A stretch of 64,000 nt of DNA from CAZFPA01 sp964520975 (GTDB lineage: Bacteria; Bacillota; Negativicutes; Selenomonadales; Selenomonadaceae): the NCBI GenBank assembly GCA_964520975.1, contig CAZFPA010000005.1, positions 8,155-72,154 on the forward strand, read 5' to 3'. A program made the position numbers and the translations under genes. Positions 18,462-27,339 of the stretch are shown here, piece after piece. The notes under the pieces are model-generated. The model ran no database searches and was not told the origin of the DNA. It saw only the letters and a program-made list of their open reading frames with translations. The first letter of the stretch is position 1; every line of letters begins with the position of its first letter.

Positions 18462-20021
18462 ATGAAGACTTTTTTACGCTGTATCCTGTTCACCCTGCTG
18501 CTCTGTGTCGGCTGCGCGCCAGCGCTCGCCCAGGAGCAGACCGCCGTGGTTCCCGCGGCTCACATCACGATCCTGCATACCAACGATATGCATGGACGCG
18601 TCCTGCCCGAGGATGACCGCGGCAACTCCATCGGTCTGCCCGAAATCGCGGCAGCAGTCCAGACGATCCGCCAGCAGAATCCCGGCACCCTGCTCGTCGA
18701 TGCCGGCGATACCCTGCATGGCATGCCGGAGATCAACATCAGCCAGGGAAAGAACATGGCCGTGCTCCTGGATGCCCTGGGCTATGATCTCATGGTCCCC
18801 GGCAACCACGACTACAACTACGGCAGTGCCCGCCTGCAGGAGCTGGCCCGCGGCATGCACTGCACCGTACTCAGTGCCAATACCATCGACCGCCGCACAA
18901 AGCAGCCGCTGTTCGCACCCAGCAAGATCATCGTGCGCGACGGCGTGCGCATTGCGTTCTTCGGCATTACGACACCGGAAACAGCCAATAAGACCTCGCC
19001 CCGCAACGTCAAGGACATCGTCTTTACCGATGCCATTGCCGCAGCCCGCGAGCAGGTCCGCGTGTTGCGCCCCCAGGCCGATCTCCTCATCGGAATCATG
19101 CATGTCGGCCTCGACAAGAGCTCCGTCGTAACGAGCGATGCGATTGCCCGCGCAGTTCCTGGCATTGATGTCATCATCGATGGACACAGCCATACCGAGC
19201 TGCCCGATGGCCTGCTGGTCGGCAGCACGCTCATCGCCCAGACCGGCTGCTATGACCACCGCCTCGGCCGGGTGGACCTCACGGTACAGGACAAAAAGGT
19301 CACGGCAAAGACAGCCCACCTTTACACGCCCGCTGAGCTCACAGCCATCGCCCCGCAGCCTGATGCGGCAATCACAGCCCGCATCAGCCAGATGAAGACA
19401 GCGAACCAGGCTTTGTTTGCCGAGGTCATTGCCCACAGCAATCTTCCACTATCCGGAGAACGTGCCCTCGTCCGCACCCGTGAAACAACGCTCGGCGATC
19501 TGAGTGCCGATGCCCTGCGCGCCGCAGCCCAGGCGGATATTGCGATTGTCAACGGCGGCAGCATCCGCACCGATCTCAAGGCCGGCGCCGTGACCCGCCT
19601 CGATATGATGTCCATTTTCCCCTTCGGCAATACACTCAAGAAGGTCGAGGTCAGCGGGGCTGTCCTGCAATCCATCCTCGAGCATTCCGTCAGCCAGCTG
19701 CCGGCTGCCTCCGGCGGCTTCCTGCAGGTCAGCGGCCTGACCTTTACCTACGATGTTTCCCAGCCGGCCGGGCAGCGCGTATCGGATATCCGCATCGCCG
19801 GAAAGCCGCTGGTGCTGACCAGGACCTATACGCTGGCAGCCAATGATTTCCTGACCGCTGGCGGCGACGGCTATACGATGCTCCAAAGCGCCAGGGTCAT
19901 CGGGGAATACGGCACCTGTGAGGAAGCCATGACCAGCTGGCTCAACCAGCATGGCGTGACGAGCCAGACCAGTGCCAACCGCATCCAGCCGCAGGCCGCT
20001 GCGTTCCCGGCCGCTGCCTGA
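18462..20021 (+). CDS. Secreted 5'-nucleotidase / metallophosphatase (UshA family)
   Basis: 519 residues. A signal peptide (hydrophobic core FTLLLCVGCAPALA) precedes a calcineurin-like metallophosphatase domain with ILHTNDMHGR, DAGDTL, PGNHDYNYG, IMHVG and DGHSHTELP as di-metal ligands (about residues 35-225). The C-terminal 5_nucleotid_C domain (about 320-490) shows NGGSIR, FPFGNTLKKVEVSG and ANDFLTAGGDGYTML. It should hydrolyse extracellular or periplasmic nucleotides for phosphate and nucleoside recovery. CVGC could be a weak lipobox, but ALAQ cleavage by signal peptidase I is also plausible. GGAGG lies before the ATG. Confidence 0.92.
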   Translation: MKTFLRCILFTLLLCVGCAPALAQEQTAVVPAAHITILHTNDMHGRVLPEDDRGNSIGLPEIAAAVQTIRQQNPGTLLVDAGDTLHGMPEINISQGKNMAVLLDALGYDLMVPGNHDYNYGSARLQELARGMHCTVLSANTIDRRTKQPLFAPSKIIVRDGVRIAFFGITTPETANKTSPRNVKDIVFTDAIAAAREQVRVLRPQADLLIGIMHVGLDKSSVVTSDAIARAVPGIDVIIDGHSHTELPDGLLVGSTLIAQTGCYDHRLGRVDLTVQDKKVTAKTAHLYTPAELTAIAPQPDAAITARISQMKTANQALFAEVIAHSNLPLSGERALVRTRETTLGDLSADALRAAAQADIAIVNGGSIRTDLKAGAVTRLDMMSIFPFGNTLKKVEVSGAVLQSILEHSVSQLPAASGGFLQVSGLTFTYDVSQPAGQRVSDIRIAGKPLVLTRTYTLAANDFLTAGGDGYTMLQSARVIGEYGTCEEAMTSWLNQHGVTSQTSANRIQPQAAAFPAAA

Positions 20022-20061
20022 CACAGCCGGACCGTCAGGCTTCTACGATGTACCACAAACA

Positions 20062-20108
20062 ACGAAAACAGCCGGAGGCCCCGACAAGGGGCCTCCGGCT
20101 GTTTTCGT
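20062..20108. terminator. Bidirectional terminator
   Basis: ACGAAAACAGCCGGAGGCCC pairs perfectly with GGGCCTCCGGCTGTTTTCGT around a small loop. It ends the nucleotidase transcript. Confidence 0.92.
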
Positions 20109-20169
20109 CAGCAATGTACACGGACCGGTGAAATCCTCCCGGCAGCTCCATCACCACAATTCTGCATAC

Positions 20170-20194
20170 AAAAAAGGCACCGTTTAACGGTGCC
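20170..20194 (-). terminator. Terminator after tRNA-Gln
   Basis: GGCACCG pairs with CGGTGCC; the A-run at 20170-20175 is a U-tract on the minus strand, ten bases beyond the tRNA CCA end. Confidence 0.9.
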
Positions 20195-20203
20195 GTGCTT
20201 TCA

Positions 20204-20279
20204 TGGCTGGGGTAGCTGGACTCGAACCAACGCATGCGGGATTCAGAATCCCGTGCCTTACCAACTTGGCGATACCCCA
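20204..20279 (-). tRNA. tRNA-Gln (anticodon CTG)
   Basis: 76 nt with encoded CCA. Acceptor TGGGGTA pairs with TACCCCA, the D-arm contains AAGTTGGTAAGG, the anticodon stem CGGGA/TCCCG frames loop TTCTGAA (anticodon CTG, reading CAG), and the T-arm contains GGTTCGAGTCC. The U1-A72 pair is typical of bacterial tRNA-Gln. Confidence 0.95.
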
Positions 20280-20414
20280 ATAACTATCTCTGCTATCAAC
20301 GTATAATATTATATTCTATCCCGAAAGGCCTGTCAACCCTGTTTACGAAAATATTCATTCTTGTGAAAGGAAACTTTGCAATGCAGGCAATATCGCCCTG
20401 ACAGCACCCGCCGG

Positions 20415-21413
20415 TCAGAACGAATCCAGTGCACGCACGCTTTCCCGCTCCACAAAGAAGAGCGGCAGATCGCTGTCAGAAACCATCTCGCGGCCGGCCA
20501 GCAGCTCCAGCATGCCCTGCGCGGTGCGCATGCCCACGAGCTCATAGTCGAAAGCAATCGTCGTAAGGGCCGGATAGGTCACTGCACCGATATCATAGCC
20601 GCCGAAACCCGCCACGGAGATTTCATCCGGCACCGCGACGCCCTGCTCATGCAGATAGCGCAGCACGCCCAGGCCGATGTTATCGGTCGCACAGACCACG
20701 GCCGTAGGCGCGGCGGCCAGGATCTCATCCCCCTTGGAATAGGCCGACATGAAATCAAAGCCCGTTTCAATGAACTTCACCGCAGCGCCCGGATTGTTCT
20801 GCTGGAAAGCCTGGACAAAACCCTGCCGCCGGTCCTGCCCCACGGCCTGATCCGCTTCCGTGACCCCCGCAAACACGACCCGGTGATGTCCCTTCTGGCG
20901 GATATAGTCCCCCATCATCGCCCCGGCGCCACGGTCGTTGAGCTTCACATAATGCACGGCCGGATGCTGCTGGCCCGTGAATACGAGCGGCAGCTTCAGG
21001 CTCTGCGTGAGCTGCAGATGCTCGGGCGTGATGCCGATGGAATCGATGATGATGCCGTCGACCCCCTGCCGCTGCAGGCTGACGATATTGGCCAGCTCCT
21101 TTTTCTTCTTGAGCTGGCTCACCAGCAGCAGTCCCTGGTAGCCCGCCGGCTCCAGCACCCGGTTGATGCCGGTGAGCAGTTTGCCCACGGTTACCGAATC
21201 CATGCGCGGCAGCACGATGCCGATGAGTTTGCTCTGCTTCATCTTGAGCCGCTTCGCAAAGAAGTTTGATTTAAAGCCCGTCTCCGCAATGACCCGTTTG
21301 ACACGCTCTGCCTTTTCCTCACTGATATACCCTTCATTCAAGTATCGCGATACCGTGCTTTTGGAAACATCCGCCATATCCGCGATATTTTGGATGGTCA
21401 GCTTTTTTTCCAT
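20415..21413 (-). CDS. LacI-family transcriptional regulator
   Basis: About 332 residues. The N-terminal HTH is TIQNIADMADVSKSTVSRYLNEGYISEE, followed by the hinge GFKSNFFAKRLKMKQSKLIGIVLP and a periplasmic-binding-protein-like effector domain to the C-terminus. The sequence resembles sucrose-operon repressors (ScrR-like), but no sugar operon is adjacent, so the regulon is unknown. ATG 21413 (MEKKLTIQ) is used; a GTG at 21422 is an alternative. It lies 54 bp downstream of ung on the same strand and could be cotranscribed. Confidence 0.88.
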   Translation of the reverse strand: MEKKLTIQNIADMADVSKSTVSRYLNEGYISEEKAERVKRVIAETGFKSNFFAKRLKMKQSKLIGIVLPRMDSVTVGKLLTGINRVLEPAGYQGLLLVSQLKKKKELANIVSLQRQGVDGIIIDSIGITPEHLQLTQSLKLPLVFTGQQHPAVHYVKLNDRGAGAMMGDYIRQKGHHRVVFAGVTEADQAVGQDRRQGFVQAFQQNNPGAAVKFIETGFDFMSAYSKGDEILAAAPTAVVCATDNIGLGVLRYLHEQGVAVPDEISVAGFGGYDIGAVTYPALTTIAFDYELVGMRTAQGMLELLAGREMVSDSDLPLFFVERESVRALDSF

Positions 21414-21467
21414 ACATTCCACCGATGCGCCCCGCGCATCCTTCCTCTCCCCGCAAAAATTCTATTG

Positions 21468-22142
21468 TTAAATATCCGGCAGCTGCCAGTCGATGGGCTG
21501 CTGTCCCGTCTGCTCCAAAAAGGCATTGACCTTGGAAAAAGGGCGACTGCCAAAAAAGCCCCGCGAAGCGGACAACGGACTCGGATGCGGCGATTCCACA
21601 ATGAAGTGCTGTCCGTTCGTAATCATTTTTTTCTTGCTGCGCGCCGGTGAACCCCAAAGGATAAAGGCCATCGGCTTCTCCCGTTCATTGAGCAGGGAGA
21701 TGATCTTATCCGTAAAGATCTCCCAGCCGTGGCCATGATGAGAATTCGCGGCATGCTCCCGCACGGTCAGCACCGTGTTCAGCAGCAGTACGCCCTGATC
21801 CGCCCAGGGCTTCAGGCAGCCGTTGTTGGGCACAGTACAGCCCAGATCCGTCTGCAGTTCCTTGAAGATATTCACGAGGGACGGCGGCGGTGCAATGCCC
21901 GGCTGCACGGAAAAGCTCAGGCCATGGGCCTGTCCCGGCCCATGATAGGGGTCCTGCCCCAGGATCACGACCTTGGTATCGGCCAGACTTGTATAGTGCA
22001 GTGCATTGAAAATCGCGTACATGTCCGGATATACATGATGGGTGCGATACTCCTGTATGAGAAACTGACGCAGTTCCTTATAATACGGCCGCTGCATCTC
22101 CGCCGTCAGGTACTCGCCCCAGTCATTCTTGAAAATGTCCAT
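21468..22142 (-). CDS. ung: Uracil-DNA glycosylase, family 1
   Basis: About 224 residues. Motif A GQDPYHGPGQAHGLSFSV holds the catalytic Asp, and motif B HPSPLSASRGFFG holds the catalytic His; NNGCLKPWADQGVLLLN and LWGSPARSKK are also typical. It removes uracil from DNA to start base excision repair. GGAGG seven bases before ATG 22142 sets the start. Its promoter at 22173-22202 shares the conserved spacer of the repeat family described below. Confidence 0.96.
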   Translation of the reverse strand: MDIFKNDWGEYLTAEMQRPYYKELRQFLIQEYRTHHVYPDMYAIFNALHYTSLADTKVVILGQDPYHGPGQAHGLSFSVQPGIAPPPSLVNIFKELQTDLGCTVPNNGCLKPWADQGVLLLNTVLTVREHAANSHHGHGWEIFTDKIISLLNEREKPMAFILWGSPARSKKKMITNGQHFIVESPHPSPLSASRGFFGSRPFSKVNAFLEQTGQQPIDWQLPDI

Positions 22143-22172
22143 CCCTCTGCCTCCTGTTTCCATCATCTTCTT

Positions 22173-22202
22173 ATTATAACGTCATTGTTCAAGCTTTTTC
22201 AA
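22173..22202 (-). promoter_or_regulatory. ung promoter related to the repeat-borne promoter
   Basis: On the minus strand TTGAAA (-35) is followed after 18 bp by TATAAT (-10), ending about 31 bp before the ung ATG. The spacer CTTGAACAATGACGT is almost identical to the spacer of the repeat-borne promoters, suggesting a partial or ancestral copy. Confidence 0.75.
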
Positions 22203-22209
22203 GGGGCCG

Positions 22210-22410
22210 CCGACGCTGATTCTGCCGAGTATGATTTCGCGTTGCGAAATCCTGAACAATGGCGTTATAACTCGGAATAAAATGTCGTTACTACTGTAGG
22301 TATCGGGCATAAATGGAACTGCAGGCAATACGTTAAACCTGCTCACCTTGTTGAAACGCTGATGAGTATGATTTCGCGTTGCGAAATCCTGAACAATGGC
22401 GTTATAATTG
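22210..22410 (+). repeat. Promoter-bearing repeat, two tandem copies (period 137 bp)
   Basis: Two copies of the module ATTTCGCGTTGCGAAAT, then CTTGAACAATGGCG-like spacer, then TATAAC/TATAAT: -35 TTGCGA at 22242-22247 and 22379-22384, -10 at 22266-22271 and 22403-22408, spacer 18 bp in both. Each is preceded by (AA)CGCTGAT and (G)AGTATG. The region between the copies carries the longer body of the element (around GGTATCGGGCATAAATGG). The second copy reads into the GGDEF gene at 22477. Confidence 0.8.
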
Positions 22411-22476
22411 AATAAACTTATTCTATGCGGCTCGGCAACGCTGCGGAGCTGCCCGCGAAGAAAGAAGGGAAAAACC

Positions 22477-24654
22477 ATGCGGCGATTCCTGTCTGGACTG
22501 CTGCTGCTGTCCTTTCTGCTGCTTATTTGCATGCCGGCAACGGCTGCGGCCTCACGTACCATCCGCGTGGGTTGTCCATCCCAGCATGTATTCATCGAAC
22601 GGCAAAAGGATGGCCGGCTGCGGGGATACCTTGTAGCCTACCTGAACCGGATCAGCGATACCACGGACTGGCAGTACGAATATGTGATGGACTCCTGGGA
22701 AAACTGCCTGGCAATGCTGCGCAACGGAGAGATTGACGTGCTGAGCTGCGTGGAACGCACGCCATGGCTGGAAAAGGAATTCCTGTTCAGCAAGCCTTAC
22801 GTGCACGATACGCTGGCCATTTACGCCCGCCAGGAGGATGACAACTTTTTCTACAACGACCCGGACAGCCTGCAGAACGGCATCATCGGCATTGCCACCG
22901 ATATGCCGCATCGCCGGGAGATTTTCCAGTTTCTCGAAACCTCCGGCCTGCAGCCACAGCTGCAGTATTTCAACGATGAAGAAGACCTCACCGCGGCACT
23001 GTATACGGGAAAAATCGACCTCGCGCTGCTGCGCGGCACCATGGCACCGCGCGATGCGAAGATCGTGACGGCTTTTGCCCCCACGCCCTTCTATTTCATC
23101 ACCACTCCGCAGAATCAGGCACTGCACGATGAGCTCGACTATGCCATCGCGGAGCTGCAGACCGCGGAGCCTCTGCTGGAAGGCACGCTCGTCGAGGAAT
23201 TCTACGGTCACTCCGGACACCGTCTCTTCAGCTATACGCGGCAGGAAATGGATTTCATCCACAATACGGCTCCGCTGCGCGTCATCTGCCTGCAGGAACA
23301 GCCCCCTTTCGAATACTACCAGAACGGCAAGGCCGTAGGCATCTACCCTGACCTGCTGCGCCTGCTTGCGCGCGAAAGTGACCTGCCCATCGAATTTCTG
23401 CCGGCCAGCACCATGCAGGAGGCCCTCGATATGATTGAACAGGATCAGGCGGATGCCGTCCTGTCCACCTACCGCAACATGCTGCAGCCATCGGATGACA
23501 TGCTTTTCAGCGAGCCGCTGCTCACCGAGAAGTACACGATTGTCGGGCGCCGGGATTTCATCCAGCCCGATGACGATGTGCTGACCATTGCTGTACCGCG
23601 TGTGTTCCGCGGCATCCAGGACTTCATCCATGACCACCACCCGAATTGGGAAATTATTCCCTGTGATACCTCGACCGAGGCTTTTCACCTGGTGGATAAC
23701 GGGCAGGCTGATATCCTGGCCATCAACACGATCCGGCTGCAGGCCGATGATCCGCTGACGCTCTATCCGTCACTGACCACGCTGCCGACGCTTTCGATGA
23801 ACATTCCCATGAACATTGCGTTTTCCTCACGCGAGCCCAAGCTGCTGCGCTCAATCTTCAACAAGAGCATCGCCCGGCTGGAGCCCAAGGAAGTCGAACA
23901 CATTGTACTGGATTATACGATTGTCACGAGCCATGAATTCACACCATCCTACCTGCTGGTGCACTACCCGCTGCAGACCGGCGGTACCATCGCGCTGCTG
24001 GTACTGATCCTCCTGAGCGGCGGCTTCGTCGCCTACCACAGCCATGTCACGCGCCGCAATAACGTACTGCTCAGGAAAAAGAACCAGGAGCTTGAGGCCG
24101 CTCTCCGAAATCTCGAATCGACCTCCATTGACCGCGACAATTACAAGTTCTTCGCGGAAAAGGACCTGCTCACCGGACTTTACAATAAGCTCACGATAGA
24201 GAATGCAGTCCAGGAGCGCCTCACACACTCCGGCAGCATCAGCCACGCGCTCATTATCATCGACCTCGATCATTTCAAGGCCGCCAACGACACGTATGGT
24301 CACCAGTACGGTGATGAGCTGCTGCAGCGCTTTGCGGCCCGGCTGCAGGACTCGCTCCGCCAGGAGGATCTCATTGGCCGCTTCGGCGGCGATGAATTCA
24401 TCATCTTCCTCAAGGGCGTCCATACACCGGAAAGCCTGCGGACCATCGCCAGGAAACTCGGGGATGTCGCACGCGGCCTCGACAACCGCAATGGTCATCC
24501 CGTCGTATCAGCCAGTATCGGCATTGCACTTTCTCCCCAGCACGGTAAAAGCTACGAGGAGCTCTTCCAGGCAGCCGATACCGCCCTCTATGCGGTCAAG
24601 CAGCACGGACGCGACAACTTCTGCATTGCCGGCCGCGATCCCGAAACGGACTGA
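22477..24654 (+). CDS. Twin-PBPb sensor diguanylate cyclase
   Basis: About 725 residues. A signal peptide (LSGLLLLSFLLLICMPATA) leads to two tandem SBP_bac_3 periplasmic sensor domains, the first starting RTIRVGCPSQHVF and the second APLRVICLQEQPPFEYYQNG. A membrane helix (GGTIALLVLILLSGGFVAY, about residue 510) and a short linker precede a GGDEF domain with LTGLYNKLT, DLDHFKAAND and GRFGGDEFIIF. The inhibitory I-site RQED lies five residues before GGDEF. It should make c-di-GMP in response to a periplasmic ligand. GAAGGGA precedes ATG 22477. It is transcribed from repeat-borne promoters. Confidence 0.9.
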   Translation: MRRFLSGLLLLSFLLLICMPATAAASRTIRVGCPSQHVFIERQKDGRLRGYLVAYLNRISDTTDWQYEYVMDSWENCLAMLRNGEIDVLSCVERTPWLEKEFLFSKPYVHDTLAIYARQEDDNFFYNDPDSLQNGIIGIATDMPHRREIFQFLETSGLQPQLQYFNDEEDLTAALYTGKIDLALLRGTMAPRDAKIVTAFAPTPFYFITTPQNQALHDELDYAIAELQTAEPLLEGTLVEEFYGHSGHRLFSYTRQEMDFIHNTAPLRVICLQEQPPFEYYQNGKAVGIYPDLLRLLARESDLPIEFLPASTMQEALDMIEQDQADAVLSTYRNMLQPSDDMLFSEPLLTEKYTIVGRRDFIQPDDDVLTIAVPRVFRGIQDFIHDHHPNWEIIPCDTSTEAFHLVDNGQADILAINTIRLQADDPLTLYPSLTTLPTLSMNIPMNIAFSSREPKLLRSIFNKSIARLEPKEVEHIVLDYTIVTSHEFTPSYLLVHYPLQTGGTIALLVLILLSGGFVAYHSHVTRRNNVLLRKKNQELEAALRNLESTSIDRDNYKFFAEKDLLTGLYNKLTIENAVQERLTHSGSISHALIIIDLDHFKAANDTYGHQYGDELLQRFAARLQDSLRQEDLIGRFGGDEFIIFLKGVHTPESLRTIARKLGDVARGLDNRNGHPVVSASIGIALSPQHGKSYEELFQAADTALYAVKQHGRDNFCIAGRDPETD

Positions 24655-24675
24655 GCGGATACCGCATTTTCCACC

Positions 24676-24728
24676 AAAAAGGCCTCTGGGCGTGATGGAC
24701 TTCCATCACGGCCAGAGGCCTTCTTTTC
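24676..24728 (+). terminator. Terminator after the GGDEF gene
   Basis: GGCCTCTGG-CGTGATGGA pairs with TCCATCACG-CCAGAGGCC, followed by TTCTTTTCT. The A-run on the other side may let it work in both directions. Confidence 0.9.
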
Positions 24729-24769
24729 TAAATCCATTTATCATTGCACAGCATCCTTACTGATTCCCG

Positions 24770-25225
24770 TCACACCGCGCTGGTAAACAGCGAGCCGGAC
24801 GTGATGCTCGTGGAAGTATCGTTGAACTTGTCGAGATTCTGCAGCAGACTGCTCTGCTGGCTGCTCGCGAGACTCACCGTGTTCGCGCCGGCCGTATGAG
24901 CAACTGTTCCCTTGTCCACGGTCGTCATGTTCGTGACTTCAGGCTGATCCTGCGGCTTTGCCGCCCGCGTCTTCGTCTGTGAGATGATCTTGCCGTCCTG
25001 CATGACCGTGATAAGCACCGATCCATCGGATAATACCTTGGTCATCGTAACCGTATCATCATCACTGCTGCTGCTCCCATTATCGCCGTACCCGGTAGCT
25101 GGTGCTCCAGACTGCAGATTTTCCACCATCTGGGAAAAAGTATCCTGCACACTGGAAGTGCTCGTGGTCTTGCTCGTCGTGCTCCACAGCGCACTCGTGC
25201 TGCTGATCGAACTGATTCCGCTCAT
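24770..25225 (-). CDS. Ser/Thr-rich hypothetical protein
   Basis: 151 residues with no recognised domain. Ser and Thr dominate both ends (start MSGISSISSTSALWSTTSK, end TSITSGSLFTSAV); the middle has an acidic Ser run (GSSSSDDD) and a short beta-like region VLSDGSVLITVMQDGKIISQ. There is no signal peptide. Low-complexity ends without a leader resemble substrates exported by flagellar-type secretion, but that is only a composition-based guess. AAAGGAGG lies before ATG 25225, so translation is likely real. Confidence 0.6.
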   Translation of the reverse strand: MSGISSISSTSALWSTTSKTTSTSSVQDTFSQMVENLQSGAPATGYGDNGSSSSDDDTVTMTKVLSDGSVLITVMQDGKIISQTKTRAAKPQDQPEVTNMTTVDKGTVAHTAGANTVSLASSQQSSLLQNLDKFNDTSTSITSGSLFTSAV

Positions 25226-25311
25226 GCCAATTCCTCCTTTGCTAAAAATTTACAGGAATCCCCTGCATATTCTTTATATCGGATATATCCCCGAAAAATT
25301 AAGCAAAAATA

Positions 25312-25821
25312 TCAAATTTTTTTAAACTGCAGCCGCGCGACCAGCAGGCGGGCCAGCAGAATCCCGGCCAGCCCGGTCACGAGCTGCGGCCAGCCCATCA
25401 TGAAACCCAGCATGGCCGCGGCTTTGGGCGGCAATGCCGCGAGCCTGGCCACCAGCAGCGCACCGCCATAGAGCACGCCCATTTTAAGAACGGGAATGCC
25501 CCAGACCAGGCGATGCGAAAGAAAGCGCCCCGCAAGCCAGGCAAACAGCATATTTCCCAGGCCGATGACCGGTACCATCGGAAATACGGCCAGATGCCCC
25601 TGGAAAAAGGCCGTAAGCGGCAGCACAAGACCAATGACCGCGGCCGCCCCCCGCTGCGTGACAGCCACCGCCAGCACCAGCACCATATTCACGAGCGTTC
25701 CGACGAGGAACAGCTCCACCGGCGGCGGCAGCATCGGCAGTACAAAGCGCAGCCCCTGGAACACGAGCCCCAGTGCCAGGAAAAAAGCCAGATATACATA
25801 AAAATGCCAATTTGTTTTCAT
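25312..25821 (-). CDS. Membrane protein, ECF S-component-like
   Basis: 169 residues with about five or six membrane helices. Alternating hydrophobic segments, with a Gly/Pro-rich loop LPMLPPPVELFLVGTLVNM, resemble small ECF-transporter substrate-binding (S) proteins. It sits 11 bp after cbiO in the same direction, as the last gene of the cobalt/nickel transporter operon. CbiM itself is the S-component for metals, so this may be a second substrate module or an accessory. Its specificity cannot be assigned. Confidence 0.65.
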   Translation of the reverse strand: MKTNWHFYVYLAFFLALGLVFQGLRFVLPMLPPPVELFLVGTLVNMVLVLAVAVTQRGAAAVIGLVLPLTAFFQGHLAVFPMVPVIGLGNMLFAWLAGRFLSHRLVWGIPVLKMGVLYGGALLVARLAALPPKAAAMLGFMMGWPQLVTGLAGILLARLLVARLQFKKI

Positions 25822-25832
25822 TCCATTCTCTC

Positions 25833-26501
25833 CTATCGCCGTTCGAGCGTATGCTCTTCCGTGAGCACGAGCCGGAAGTCTGCCAGCGCCTGCAGGCGTG
25901 CATCGTCATGCGTCGAAAGCAGCAGGGTCTTGCCTGCCGCCTTGAGCGCACGCAAAAAATCCACGAGCCAGTCCTGCGTGCGCTGATCCAGCGCACTCAG
26001 CGGTTCATCCATCGTCCATACCTCGGGGTTCATCGTGAGCACCGAGGCGATCGCCGTTTTTTTCTTCTCGCCGCCCGAAAGGTAGTACGGTGCGCGGTCG
26101 CGCAGCCGCTCAAGTGACAGCAGCGCCAGTGCGTCCTCCACCCGCGCCCGCACCTCCGCCTCGGACAGGCCGAGCTGCTGCGGCCCAAAGGCCAGTTCCT
26201 CCGCCACGCTCGTACAGAAGAGCTGCACGTCCGGATTCTGCCAGACAAAGCCCACCCGCTGATGGAACCGCTTGGAAAACCGATGGTCGCGCATGCCGGC
26301 TTCCGTAATCTCCTGCCCATCAAAAAGGTATTGCCCGCGCTGCGGAAACACCAGGCCATTGAGCAGCTTCAGCAGCGTGGACTTTCCCGCGCCATTCGGC
26401 CCCTCAAGCAGCACCGCCGCACCGGCCGGAATCGTAAAGTCCACCGCGCGCAGTATCGGCTCCGTACCATAGGCATACCATATATCTCTGCATTCTATCA
26501 T
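25833..26501 (-). CDS. cbiO: ECF transporter ATPase for cobalt/nickel
   Basis: 222 residues. Walker A GPNGAGKST near residue 35, Q-loop VWQNPDVQLFC, signature LSGGEKKKTAIA, Walker B VWTMDEPLSALD and switch STHDD are all present. A single ATPase gene implies a homodimer under CbiQ. ATG 26501 overlaps the cbiQ stop by four bases (ATGA). Confidence 0.93.
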   Translation of the reverse strand: MIECRDIWYAYGTEPILRAVDFTIPAGAAVLLEGPNGAGKSTLLKLLNGLVFPQRGQYLFDGQEITEAGMRDHRFSKRFHQRVGFVWQNPDVQLFCTSVAEELAFGPQQLGLSEAEVRARVEDALALLSLERLRDRAPYYLSGGEKKKTAIASVLTMNPEVWTMDEPLSALDQRTQDWLVDFLRALKAAGKTLLLSTHDDARLQALADFRLVLTEEHTLERR

Positions 26502-27301
26502 CCGATTACACCCTCAACATAAAGATAAAAAGCCACCACCAGAATAGCTGCCAGCACCAGCCCCGCATCCTGCCCGCGCCAGTGCCTGTCGCGGCCGGAC
26601 GGATACTGCCCCGTAAACCCCCGGCAGAGCATAGCCTCATACATATCCTGTGACAGCTGCTGCGATTTCAAAAAAGTCGCCCCGAGCACGCCCGACACGG
26701 CCCGGCTCTTGTGGCGGATCTCACCGACAGCCCGCAGCTTCAGCGCCCAGAGCATCTGCCCCGCAATCTCGCCAAGCACCACGATGTACTTGAGTGTGAG
26801 ATCAAGGATCTGGATGAAGAGTGGCGGCACATGAAAAAGCCGCAGGCTCGCAGTGAGCGCATGCCAGGAGGTTCCCTCCACCAGCAGCCCCAGTGCCGAA
26901 ACCGTCAGAAAGGTCTTGCCCGGGATCAGCAGCAGCGCCCGGCCCCCGCCCAGCCACAGCGAGGGCAGCAGCAGCAGTGCCGAGACGAAAGCCGCGGCCA
27001 GCGCCTGCCGCACGATGCGCAGGCTTTCCTCCCCCGGCCGCAGGCACAGCAATACAAGGATGCCCGCCAGCACCGTGAACAGGAACACCTGCGTGCGCGC
27101 GCTGACCACGAGCACCGTAAGCGCCAGCACGAAAAGCAGCCAGCCCGGCCGCAGCCCGGCCGGCCGGCGCGACTGTGCACGAAGCCGCAGCAGCACATCC
27201 AGCACGCGCAAAAGCGACCGGGAAATGAAATAATCCCGGCCGCCAGATGGCTGATATGTTTCTGTCTTATATACCCAATCGGGCAGCTTCAGCTCAGACA
27301 T
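26498..27301 (-). CDS. cbiQ: ECF transporter T component (CbiQ family)
   Basis: About 267 residues. Several membrane helices (LLFVLALTVLVVSARTQVFLF and following) and the coupling-helix region with MLWALKLRAVG and MYEAMLCRGFTGQYP, the two Arg-containing motifs that contact the ATPase. ATG 27301 follows GGGAG by seven bases. An upstream ATG at 27343 overlaps the cbiM stop (ATGA) and could also be used, adding 14 residues. Confidence 0.9.
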   Translation of the reverse strand: MSELKLPDWVYKTETYQPSGGRDYFISRSLLRVLDVLLRLRAQSRRPAGLRPGWLLFVLALTVLVVSARTQVFLFTVLAGILVLLCLRPGEESLRIVRQALAAAFVSALLLLPSLWLGGGRALLLIPGKTFLTVSALGLLVEGTSWHALTASLRLFHVPPLFIQILDLTLKYIVVLGEIAGQMLWALKLRAVGEIRHKSRAVSGVLGATFLKSQQLSQDMYEAMLCRGFTGQYPSGRDRHWRGQDAGLVLAAILVVAFYLYVEGVIG

Positions 27302-27339
27302 TTCTCCGACTCCCTGCGATGGTTTGACAGAACCCTGTA

